Position numbers and translations under genes: made by a program. DNA of 29,114 nt, taken from positions 1 to 29,114 of the forward strand of contig DAMU01000049.1 in the NCBI GenBank assembly GCA_002499705.1, given 5' to 3'. Shown here one piece after another: positions 22,470-29,114 of this stretch. Under the pieces are notes generated by a model. That model made no database searches. It worked only from the letters and a program-made list of their open reading frames with translations, and was not told the origin of the DNA. Position 1 is the stretch's first letter. Each line of letters opens with the position of its first letter. The stretch comes from Euryarchaeota archaeon UBA91 (GTDB lineage Archaea > Thermoplasmatota > Poseidoniia > Poseidoniales > Poseidoniaceae).

Positions 22470-23633
22470 CTTTTTTTCGGCATATGCCTCATTCTCTTGC
22501 TTTCACCAAGTGTCCCTGCTCAGCCTGAGTCACTCATTCAACTGGAACTGGTCGACACGCTTGGAGAGTCAGATATCGGCATCAATGCCGGAAAAGTTTC
22601 TCCGGACGGTTTGTCAGTCATGTTGGTTGGTGAGGACGGTTATGCTCATCTCATCTCGGCGTTCAATGCTGAGGACCGAAGCCAAGATGTTGAATTGAAT
22701 ACTGCTCGTAGTGCCTCATTGCACGATGTTTCATGGCATCCGAGGGGTGAAACGGCTCTTCTCACTGGGGAGATGGGTGTTGCTCTTCGATACACGGCTG
22801 AAAATCATGCCATTTCAACAGTCAACGGTTCTGGCTCGATTATTGGATTACACATGACTGCAGTAGAATGGCGACCTGCAGGAGACTATGCCTACTTTGG
22901 TGCATCAGATGGGACCATTTGGAAGTTTTCAGAAGGTTCAGGAATGGAGGCTATCGAGGACACCCGCTCTTCAGGTATTAGTGACATCGCCTGTCATCGA
23001 AACCAGAACGTATGTGTTGTCACGACGCTCAGCGATGGCATAGCAGTTCTTTCTTCTAACCATCAACTCACATTCCTTTCAGGTACTGCTGGAGATACCT
23101 GGATAGGCGTTGATTGTGCCGATCCGACATTGAATGAATGCGTAGGTTTTGCCAGTGGCTTGAAAACGCAAGCAGTTCGCCTTGACATGGTAGATCCAAG
23201 TCAATCGACCCTTCGAGCTATGATGCAACTCTCTATGCTTGAGGGTGATTTTACTGGAGTCTCACGTGGGCATGACGGAACCACTCTCATCCATATGGCG
23301 CCATTCTCTACCATTCGTCAGCAACCTTTGGTTTCAGAGGCCTTTGCCCAAATTGTCGCCCAAGATGCTGTAGAATGGGACCCCGTTGTATCGGGTCGTT
23401 CCATTGAGGTGGTTTGGGAAAATGCACATCAAGAAGGCTTCATCATAACCTCATTTGGAAACATCGTTTCGTTTGAGACCTACAGCGAAGTAGTTGATAT
23501 TGGATTGATGACAATTATCGTTATGGCAGCGGTGACAATATCTGTGCCCGGTGTCGTTATCGGACTCATTTACATGAACAGTCCTTATCTCCAAAGAAAG
23601 TATCTTCAGCTGAGAGGACTGGACAAAAAATGA
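22458..23633 (+). CDS. Secreted propeller-like protein anchored by a C-terminal helix
   Basis: The 391-residue product begins with a clear signal peptide (MRGHLFFGICLILLLSPSVP, cleavage likely after about residue 21). Repeats of WD40-like beta blades follow: DGLSVMLVGEDGYAHLISAF, HDVSWHPRGETALLTGEMG, AVEWRPAGDYAYFGASDGTI. A C-terminal membrane helix (about 345-372) is followed by a basic tail (LQRKYLQLRGLDKK), so the propeller should face outward. Many cysteines in the middle (CHRNQNVCVV, CADPTLNEC) may form disulfides. No ribosome-binding site is seen before ATG 22458, so a leaderless transcript is possible. The role is unknown; the topology resembles the protein at 1295-2605. Confidence 0.8.
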   Translation: MRGHLFFGICLILLLSPSVPAQPESLIQLELVDTLGESDIGINAGKVSPDGLSVMLVGEDGYAHLISAFNAEDRSQDVELNTARSASLHDVSWHPRGETALLTGEMGVALRYTAENHAISTVNGSGSIIGLHMTAVEWRPAGDYAYFGASDGTIWKFSEGSGMEAIEDTRSSGISDIACHRNQNVCVVTTLSDGIAVLSSNHQLTFLSGTAGDTWIGVDCADPTLNECVGFASGLKTQAVRLDMVDPSQSTLRAMMQLSMLEGDFTGVSRGHDGTTLIHMAPFSTIRQQPLVSEAFAQIVAQDAVEWDPVVSGRSIEVVWENAHQEGFIITSFGNIVSFETYSEVVDIGLMTIIVMAAVTISVPGVVIGLIYMNSPYLQRKYLQLRGLDKK

Positions 23634-23703
23634 ACCCTTCAAAGTGATTGCGAGAGGGTTAGGTTCTTGAAGCCCCTCGTGGACCCAAACATGAGAGGAT
23701 AGT

Positions 23704-24879
23704 ATGGAGCCTTACGAAGGGATCGATTTCTACGATATTGAAAGCCTGCTTACAGAAGAAGAAATCATGATTCGTGACATGGTTCGAGATTGGGTAGACG
23801 AAGAAGTCCTTCCTAAAATCGAACATGCATGTGCTGAAGGAGTATTCCTCGATGAATGGCGTGTCGCACTTGGTGAAATGGGTGTGCTCGGCGCACCACT
23901 GAAGGGCTATGGTTGCCCCGGACTTTCCTATGTTGCTTACGGTTTAATCTGTCAAGAACTCGAGCGCGGCGACTCAGGGCTTCGCTCATTTGCCTCTGTT
24001 CAAGGTTCTCTTGCAATGTATCCGATCTGGGATTTCGGTTCAGAAGAACAGAAGAATTACTATTTGCCAAAGTTGACCACTGGTGAGTGGATTGGATGCT
24101 TCGGATTAACTGAGCCTGATTATGGTTCAAATCCTGGTGACATGATTACGAAAGCCGAGGATAAAGGCGACCATTATCTCTTGAATGGTGCTAAAATGTG
24201 GATTACAAACGGAACTATTGCAGATGTTGCCGTCGTTTGGGCAAAACTTGACGGTGTTATTCGTGGGTTTATTGTTGAGAAAGATGATGAAGGATTCTCC
24301 GCTCCAGAAATGAAAGGAAAACATTCTCTCAAAGCCTCTGTGACCAGTGAACTCGTGTTCCAAGACTGCAAAATCCCCAAAGACAGAATGTTGCCGAATG
24401 TGAAAGGATTGAAAGGACCTTTCTCGTGCCTTAACAACGCTCGATTTGGAATATCTTGGGGCGCTTTAGGAGCTGCAATGTCATGTTTCCACAGTGCGAA
24501 GACATACGCACTTTCACGAATTCAATTTGATCATCCAATCGCATCATATCAACTGGTTCAGAATAAATTAGCTTGGATGCTTCGAGAAATTACCAAGGGG
24601 CAACTCTTGGCTTACCACTTGGGACGTAAGAAAGACGATGGGACTTGGTTTAACGAACAAATTTCGCTTGCAAAGATGAACAATGTCGATATTGCTCTAG
24701 AGATTGCTCGTGTTGCTCGTGATATTCACGGGGCGAACGGAATCCTTGACGAATATCCCGTTATGCGCCACATGGCAAATCTTGAATCCGTTAAAACGTA
24801 TGAGGGCACTCACGATATTCACAACTTGATTATTGGACGTTACATCACTGGTATCCAGGCATTTACGCGAACAGTTTGA
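23704..24879 (+). CDS. gcdH: Glutaryl-CoA dehydrogenase-type acyl-CoA dehydrogenase
   Basis: This is a 391-residue FAD enzyme of the acyl-CoA dehydrogenase superfamily, closest to glutaryl-CoA dehydrogenases that oxidise and decarboxylate glutaryl-CoA to crotonyl-CoA. Seen are CFGLTEPDYGSNPGDM (flavin-binding region), KMWITNG, ARFGISWGALGAAMSCF, SRIQFDHPIASYQLVQ and RDIHGANGILDEYPVMRHM, then VKTYEGTHDIHNLIIGR with Glu367 at the catalytic base position. The phrase YEGTHDIH and the tail RYITGIQAF are typical of GcdH. GAGG precedes the ATG. Electrons would pass to EtfAB, encoded about 4 kb away on the other strand. Use in lysine or tryptophan breakdown is inferred. Confidence 0.93.
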   Translation: MEPYEGIDFYDIESLLTEEEIMIRDMVRDWVDEEVLPKIEHACAEGVFLDEWRVALGEMGVLGAPLKGYGCPGLSYVAYGLICQELERGDSGLRSFASVQGSLAMYPIWDFGSEEQKNYYLPKLTTGEWIGCFGLTEPDYGSNPGDMITKAEDKGDHYLLNGAKMWITNGTIADVAVVWAKLDGVIRGFIVEKDDEGFSAPEMKGKHSLKASVTSELVFQDCKIPKDRMLPNVKGLKGPFSCLNNARFGISWGALGAAMSCFHSAKTYALSRIQFDHPIASYQLVQNKLAWMLREITKGQLLAYHLGRKKDDGTWFNEQISLAKMNNVDIALEIARVARDIHGANGILDEYPVMRHMANLESVKTYEGTHDIHNLIIGRYITGIQAFTRTV

Positions 24880-24920
24880 TAAAAACAGCCAAATTTCTGT
24901 TGAATCGGACAAAACAGGTC

Positions 24921-24928
24921 TTTATATG
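24921..24928 (+). promoter_or_regulatory. TATA box before the DUF2892 gene
   Basis: TTTATATG is a near-consensus archaeal TATA box in the gap after gcdH. A transcript start about 25 bases downstream would fall near 24950, some 15 bases before the ATG at 24965. Confidence 0.6.
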
Positions 24929-24930
24929 CG

Positions 24931-24953
24931 CTTATCCATGATTGGTGGATAAG
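24931..24953 (+). promoter_or_regulatory. Inverted repeat, candidate operator
   Basis: CTTATCCA and TGGATAAG are perfect 8-base arms separated by seven bases. The repeat lies directly between the TATA box and the coding start and covers the expected transcript start. That is where archaeal repressors commonly bind. A 5'-leader hairpin is the other reading. No regulator gene is adjacent. Confidence 0.5.
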
Positions 24954-24964
24954 AGTTGATTGAA

Positions 24965-25153
24965 ATGAACCTAAGTCTTACCGACCGCATTGTCCGAGTC
25001 ACTGCTGGATTCGGAATGGTTGCCATAGATTATGCTTCCAATCTCAACTGGGATATTTTGTTACTTGCTGTCGGAGTTTGGGGCGTAATGACATCAGCAT
25101 TTGGTTACTGCCCATTTTACAAGATGATGGGACATTCAACATGCCCAATCTAA
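24965..25153 (+). CDS. Small DUF2892-family membrane protein
   Basis: The 62-residue product begins MNLSLTDRIVRVTAGFGMVA and ends FGYCPFYKMMGHSTC. This is the DUF2892 pattern (N-terminal DRxxR, two membrane helices, then CPxYxxxGxSTC), also found as the membrane part of YgaP-type rhodaneses. The two conserved cysteines near the end may take part in sulfur or redox chemistry. The ATG at 24965 is preferred over TTG 24956. The stop is one base from the convergent synthase gene. Function is unknown; the upstream operator-like repeat suggests tight control. Confidence 0.85.
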   Translation: MNLSLTDRIVRVTAGFGMVAIDYASNLNWDILLLAVGVWGVMTSAFGYCPFYKMMGHSTCPI

Positions 25154-25154
25154 T

Positions 25155-26525
25155 TCAAACTGCAGGTAAAATTCCAATTCGAGCAAGTCCAGACCAAACA
25201 GGGTCGAGGAATGCCGGCAAGATTCTGTGCCGCATGTAAACTGCTGCTGCAAGGCTAATTTTCTGAACCTTGTTTAACTTAACACGCTTGGTGAAAACGT
25301 CACCCTGTTGTCGTTCAATTTGTCGTAGAATCTTATCATAGAAAGCAATCATTGCGGCAGGAGAGTAACGTGTTCTGCGCGGAAGGAGCGGTAAGAGTTG
25401 ACGAGCCTCAGCCAAGTATGTTCGAGCTCTTCGAGCGTATTCTCTGCAATAAGGCTCCCAATGTTTGTTCAGGACGACTTTTCCAGATAATTCACTTTCA
25501 TCAATACCGTTTGATTCGAGTTCGTTAAGAGGGAGGTAAACTCGGTCCCGTTCAATATCTTCACCAACGTCTCGCAAGACATTTGTCAGTTGCATAAAGA
25601 TCCCCCAAGATTCAGCAAATTTCTTCGCACGAGGGTCTTCATAACCATAAATCTCAATGCACATTAAGCCAACAACAGATGCAACTCTATAGCAATACAC
25701 ATACAACTCGTCAAAACTACGGTATCGATTGTTGTAAAGGTCATCTTCCATGCCAGATATGAGGTCGTCAAAGACTTCTCTAGGAATTGAATACCGTTCT
25801 ACGGTTTCCTTCAGTGCGAGGAAGACAGGGTCTGTTGAATAGACATCGGTATAACATGTTGAGAGTTTTTTGCGGAAGAAGAACAGTTGAGTAATCTTGT
25901 TGAGATACGCTTCATGGTCAAGGATAGTTCCCTGATCTTGTAGACTTTCAAGTTGGTCACGATAGGCGACCGCTTCAGGGTCCATCTCTCCCATACTACC
26001 CGGGAATCTATCTGCCCAATCGCCATCTGCAATATCATCTGCTCTTCGACAGAATGCATAGACTGCGCACATTGCATGGCGTTGTTCATCTGGGAGATAT
26101 TTGAAAGAGTGATAGAAGTTACCTGCTTCACGCATTGTAAGTTCCTCACAGTATCGGAATGCTAGGCGAGTGAGTTCCTGCGGAGGCTTGTCAGACCATA
26201 TAGGGGCATCGAGATGTGAAAAAGGATCGACTAATTCATTGGTCTCTCCGACAATTCCAATGAATGTAGCACCTTCACGTAGAGCTTCCATAGCCGTGAC
26301 GCTCACAGCTTTCACAGCATCTCTGGCGAGCATTACACCAGCACGAAGCCGGTCAAGGGTAGTCATTCCCTTATGCTCAACGTCGGCTTCTCTCGAACTC
26401 GCATTTCCCTTCAAAGGGAAAAGTAATTCCAAAGGTTTTCGGCGTTCGAGCATCGTGACCAGTTGTCGCTCATACTCTACCCTTTTTGAGTTCTGCCCTT
26501 CTTTGGACAATTCTGCTTTTTTCAA
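25155..26525 (-). CDS. Squalene/phytoene synthase family protein with N-terminal extension
   Basis: This is a head-to-head isoprenoid synthase of the CrtB/HpnD type. The catalytic core begins near residue 118 and has YCEELTMREAGNFYHSFKYL, the first Asp-rich motif CRRADDIADGD (D163, D164, D167), and SGMEDDLYNNRYRSFDELYVYCY. The second Asp motif NVLRDVGEDIERDRVYLP lies at about 315-332. It probably condenses two C15 or C20 diphosphates. Residues 1-115 are an extension (KPLELLFPLKGN, TTLDRLRAGVMLARDAVKAV) absent from typical family members of about 280-340 residues. The start is probably TTG 26525, overlapping the upstream stop by four bases with AAAGG before it; an ATG at 26453 is possible. It is the second gene of a two-gene unit. 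Confidence 0.9.
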   Translation of the reverse strand: MKKAELSKEGQNSKRVEYERQLVTMLERRKPLELLFPLKGNASSREADVEHKGMTTLDRLRAGVMLARDAVKAVSVTAMEALREGATFIGIVGETNELVDPFSHLDAPIWSDKPPQELTRLAFRYCEELTMREAGNFYHSFKYLPDEQRHAMCAVYAFCRRADDIADGDWADRFPGSMGEMDPEAVAYRDQLESLQDQGTILDHEAYLNKITQLFFFRKKLSTCYTDVYSTDPVFLALKETVERYSIPREVFDDLISGMEDDLYNNRYRSFDELYVYCYRVASVVGLMCIEIYGYEDPRAKKFAESWGIFMQLTNVLRDVGEDIERDRVYLPLNELESNGIDESELSGKVVLNKHWEPYCREYARRARTYLAEARQLLPLLPRRTRYSPAAMIAFYDKILRQIERQQGDVFTKRVKLNKVQKISLAAAVYMRHRILPAFLDPVWSGLARIGILPAV

Positions 26526-27538
26526 TTGCCTTTATTTTTCTTGAGAAGACGATTAACTCCACCGGGAATAATCAGTGCACGTAGTAGTTTTTTGGCATAT
26601 GATTTAATCTCATCTCGTGTCACTTTGATTCGCTCATCCGAATTTAAAACATTTCCAGTTCGCAATAAAGTCACGGTTCGCTGGCCGATGAGAACGGGGA
26701 GCATGCAGGAGGCTTTGAGTCGTAATTGAGAATCCGGAAGCATCGAAATATATTCGATAGCAGCATCAAGGTGTTGATTTGTCAAGTCAAGATATTCATC
26801 GTATAAAGGTCTGAAAGCGTCGATATTTTTGTCATTCATCAAGTCTTCTGGTTTGAGATTATGTCTCTTAAGGGCCTGTTCAGGAATGTAGCATCTTCCA
26901 AATCGAAGGTCTTCAGGTATATCTCTCAAGATATTGATCATTTGCAATGATTTACCAAATCGAATGCCTTTCTCAAAAAATTCTTTTTCTTTTTCCTCTG
27001 GCAGTGTAAAAAGATGTTCAAGAGACATTTTGCTCCAAAATACACCGACTGAGCCGGCGACTCTGAACGTATAATCATCCATTTGTTCATCGGATTCAAG
27101 GGCTGAAATGTTCCCGCCCTCGTTCGCTGTCCCAAACCGCTCAAGATCGAGTATTTGGCCGCTGACAATAATGTCAAGACACTCAAGCATAAGTCCCTGG
27201 TCCCCCTTGCTATAGACTTCAAGGCCCGCTACAACATCTCCAACATTTCGTAGAAGTTCTGCCTCGTTTTCGTTGGTTTGTATTCCTGCAAGTTCAGTAA
27301 AGTCTGGGAGGGATGCCGACTTACCTTGAGCGACATCGTTGTATTCTCGTAGAAGTTTGAGAAGAAAATCGGTCTCACCGTGCTTCGAATCGGCAATCGT
27401 ATCAGCGACTCGAGCGAGAAGATAGAGCAATCCAATTTGGCCTCGAATTTTCTTTGGAAGATACTTCAAGGTCGGATAAAAAGATCGAGAAGTTGCTTCG
27501 AGTAACGCATCGATTTTTTCGTTGATGAGTACTGCCAT
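26522..27538 (-). CDS. Squalene synthase-like head-to-head isoprenoid synthase
   Basis: The 338-residue product is another squalene/phytoene synthase family member: LLEATSRSFYPTLKYLPKKI, first Asp motif LLARVADTIADS (D46, D50), and YTFRVAGSVGVFWSKM. The second Asp motif NILRDIPEDLRFGRCYIP lies near residue 200. The motif wording recalls bacterial squalene synthases of about this length. It may act with the next gene, either as an HpnC/HpnD-like pair or as separate C30 and C40 enzymes; the product is not decided by sequence. ATG 27538 has a very strong ribosome-binding site, GGAGGGGGA (27543-27551), so the longer upstream frame is rejected. The C-terminus is basic (RLLKKNKGN). Confidence 0.9.
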   Translation of the reverse strand: MAVLINEKIDALLEATSRSFYPTLKYLPKKIRGQIGLLYLLARVADTIADSKHGETDFLLKLLREYNDVAQGKSASLPDFTELAGIQTNENEAELLRNVGDVVAGLEVYSKGDQGLMLECLDIIVSGQILDLERFGTANEGGNISALESDEQMDDYTFRVAGSVGVFWSKMSLEHLFTLPEEKEKEFFEKGIRFGKSLQMINILRDIPEDLRFGRCYIPEQALKRHNLKPEDLMNDKNIDAFRPLYDEYLDLTNQHLDAAIEYISMLPDSQLRLKASCMLPVLIGQRTVTLLRTGNVLNSDERIKVTRDEIKSYAKKLLRALIIPGGVNRLLKKNKGN

Positions 27539-27591
27539 TTTATCCCCCTCCTTTGAGCGCAACAGTTCTCTCTTCTTGACACTGTGGGGTG

Positions 27592-27599
27592 GTATAATA
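27592..27599 (-). promoter_or_regulatory. TATA-like box of the isoprenoid synthase operon
   Basis: On the minus strand the sequence reads TATTATAC about 55 bases before the ATG at 27538. A start near 27567 would give a leader of about 30 bases that includes the GGAGGGGGA ribosome-binding site. Assignment is by position and composition. Confidence 0.45.
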
Positions 27600-27679
27600 C
27601 TCAATAAATGAGTTCTGCTGTAACATGAAAAGTATGAATGAAAGGGCGCTTGTTCTTAATTCGGCGCTCCAGATTTCAA

Positions 27680-27687
27680 TATATTTA
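27680..27687 (+). promoter_or_regulatory. TATA-like box of the zinc-ribbon gene
   Basis: TATATTTA lies about 74 bases before the GTG at 27761, within the divergent promoter region 27605-27760. It would give a leader of about 50 bases. No other gene is seen in that region. Confidence 0.4.
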
Positions 27688-27760
27688 GTTCAAAATCAGC
27701 GATAATCGGTCGTAAGGCTTTAGGGAGGGATATGCGAGCACCATTCCTCGGGGTGGTATT

Positions 27761-29114
27761 GTGGAGTGTGGCTCGTGTAATGAACAGATTCCAGATGACA
27801 GTATATTTTGTCCTGAATGTGGTTCTCGGCAAGAAATGTCACGCGCTGGAGGTTTTACCAATCCGAGTTCAATCGGTCTCAGCGGCCAAGAAGTTTCTGG
27901 AGGCCGAAACTTTGGTGTTGTTTCCGGTGAAGCAGTTCGTCAACAGCGAGACATGAACATCGGTAACACCAATGTTCCTCCGGAAGTGCTTCAGCAAATT
28001 GCTATGGGCATCCAACAGCAACCAAATATACCTCCTGGACAGTATCCTCCTCAAAACATACCTCCGAATCAAATGGGGCAATTTCCTCCTCAGAACTTCC
28101 CTCCAAACCAGATGAATCAAGTGCCTCCTCAAGGGATGCAACAGCAACCTTTGCCTGGAAATGTCACACCTCATATTCAATCTGACCGCCCACTGCAAGC
28201 ACGAGGTCCATCCCTTTCCAGCGGAGCAGTTCCTCAAAAACCTGTAAGCAATATATCGGCATCGACACCGGGTGGTACAGTTGTTGCAAATAATCCAGCA
28301 GCCTCTCCAACAGATGCAATGGTCAACCGATTGGCTGAGGCAGAACGTGCGATGAAAGACGAGCGACGCAGCCAATGGCTCAACATGAATCAAACACCTG
28401 CGGGCAATGTACTTGCTTCTCTTGGCGCTGATTTACCTTCTCATCTTCGAGGAGCAGACGCATCAAATCCAGCCCAAGATGTTCTTGCTGGCGCTCTGGG
28501 TCAATCTCAAGATGCTCCGAATGAAGCGCTCTTGCGAAGGATGTGTGAAGTGGCAGTTCGCCGTGTTGCTCGAAAGCGTGGTGTAGCAGTCGAAACACCT
28601 CAGGCGAAAGTTGAATCTGATGTACTCAACGTCAATGTCACCTACATTGATGATGGTCGGGTTCTTGATACTCCTGAAGATCTCACTCAAGCATTCCAAC
28701 ATGCGATCGAAACCGAGGTCGCATTGAAAGGCTTTGATTTGACCACTGAACTCAAATTATTCCGTTCAAAAGACGGTGAAGTTGAGAATCTCGATGGCAG
28801 TGATTCTGCAGATGATGACGTAGAGATGTTTGCTTGTGAAATCTGTGACGGACTTGTCAAAGAGACCGATAGTGAATGCCCACACTGTGGAGCTATTTTC
28901 GAAGATGAGGAAGAAGAAGTTGTCGAACCTCAGCGCCGTGGCCCACCTAAGCGTGGAGGTCCTCCAAAGCGTAGCGGTCCACCTGGTCCTTCCAAGGGAG
29001 GTCCTCCAAAGAAGAGTGGTCCACCTGGTCCATCCAAGGGAGGTCCCCCAAAGAAGAGTGGTCCACCTGGTCCATCCAAGGGAGGTCCCCCAAAGAAGAG
29101 TGGTCCTCCAGGTC
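27761..29114 (+). CDS. Zinc-ribbon protein with Pro/Gln-rich and repeat regions (3' end outside window)
   Basis: The frame runs open from GTG 27761 to the window end (at least 451 codons); GGGGTGG lies four bases before the start, and an in-frame stop at 27713 rules out a longer form. Residues 3-20 hold a zinc ribbon (C3, C6, C17, C20: ECGSCNEQ, FCPECGSRQ). A Pro/Gln/Asn-rich stretch with repeated IPPNQ/FPPQN phrases follows (about 80-125). Then come a helical part, a segment with a possible globular fold (VLNVNVTYIDDGRVLDTPED, AFQHAIETEVALKGFDL) and a second zinc ribbon (C359, C362, C373, C376). From residue 399 a 14-residue repeat begins. I do not recognise the family. The tail suggests a flexible, basic, RNA- or surface-binding arm. 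Confidence 0.85.
   Translation, partial: MECGSCNEQIPDDSIFCPECGSRQEMSRAGGFTNPSSIGLSGQEVSGGRNFGVVSGEAVRQQRDMNIGNTNVPPEVLQQIAMGIQQQPNIPPGQYPPQNIPPNQMGQFPPQNFPPNQMNQVPPQGMQQQPLPGNVTPHIQSDRPLQARGPSLSSGAVPQKPVSNISASTPGGTVVANNPAASPTDAMVNRLAEAERAMKDERRSQWLNMNQTPAGNVLASLGADLPSHLRGADASNPAQDVLAGALGQSQDAPNEALLRRMCEVAVRRVARKRGVAVETPQAKVESDVLNVNVTYIDDGRVLDTPEDLTQAFQHAIETEVALKGFDLTTELKLFRSKDGEVENLDGSDSADDDVEMFACEICDGLVKETDSECPHCGAIFEDEEEEVVEPQRRGPPKRGGPPKRSGPPGPSKGGPPKKSGPPGPSKGGPPKKSGPPGPSKGGPPKKSGPPG
28955..29114 (+). repeat. 42-bp in-frame tandem repeat (GGPPKKSGPPGPSK)
   Basis: Units start at 28955, 28997, 29039 and 29081; the last is cut by the window edge. Each encodes GGPPKKSGPPGPSK. The first has KRSG in place of KKSG, and the later copies are nearly identical in DNA, which points to recent slippage or recombination. 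The array continues beyond the window. Confidence 0.95.

Noticed and set aside
27869..28393. Leftward 174-codon frame rich in Cys, Arg and Leu
   Set aside because: It is the complement of the Pro/Gln-rich part of the zinc-ribbon gene; the composition is a shadow effect and no start signal is seen.
28955..29114. Reading the tandem repeat as a CRISPR array
   Set aside because: Units are contiguous with no spacers, and the repeat is a multiple of three that stays in frame within a coding region.

Overview
The window reads as chromosomal DNA of a planktonic euryarchaeon, most likely Marine Group II (Candidatus Poseidoniales) or a close relative. The core machinery is archaeal: eL42, eS27, aIF2-alpha, Nop10, a PAC2-family protein, uL16/L10e, eL37, ABCE1, archaeal/eukaryal-type TyrRS and a ubiquitin-like modifier of the SAMP/ThiS kind. 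Mixed with it are bacterial-looking metabolic and repair genes (MutS, an E. coli-like PurF, EtfBA, glutaryl-CoA dehydrogenase, two squalene/phytoene synthases). Genes are densely packed, and no gene-free stretch exceeds 300 bases (the longest are 3235-3438 and 27539-27760). No CRISPR, transposon, integrase or phage gene was seen. Many genes have GGAG/GGTG ribosome-binding sites; others appear to have none.

Layout. 1-2605: 5' part of mutS and a membrane-anchored propeller-like protein, both leftward. 2695-8877, rightward: L10e, then ABCE1 followed after 14 bases by two paralogous RecB/Cas4-like PD-(D/E)XK nucleases that carry cysteine clusters and probable OB-fold tails. 8874-9736: a leftward SAMP/ThiS-like gene, tRNA-Ser(CGA) and a TM2-domain protein. 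9738-12130, leftward: the archaeal eL42-eS27-aIF2alpha-Nop10-PAC2 operon. 12236-17935, rightward: two membrane proteins, eL37, purF, a cytoplasmic propeller-PKD protein and a metallo-beta-lactamase-fold hydrolase. 17936-19616, leftward: etfB-etfA. 19796-20683: a stand-alone protein resembling the MCM helicase N-terminal domain without the ATPase. 20669-22469, leftward: tyrS and a conserved hypothetical gene. 22458-25153, rightward: a secreted, C-terminally anchored propeller-like protein, glutaryl-CoA dehydrogenase and a DUF2892 protein. 25155-27538, leftward: two squalene/phytoene synthases. 27761-end, rightward: a partial zinc-ribbon protein with a tandem GPPKKSGPPGPSKG repeat.

How it fits together. 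Translation and ribosome biogenesis form the backbone. GcdH and EtfBA could be partners in acyl-CoA oxidation. The paired synthases suggest C30/C40 isoprenoid (squalene or carotenoid) production. The best candidates for something undescribed are the tandem nuclease-OB proteins behind ABCE1, the ATPase-less MCM-N protein, and the altered metal-binding sites in ABCE1 and eL42.
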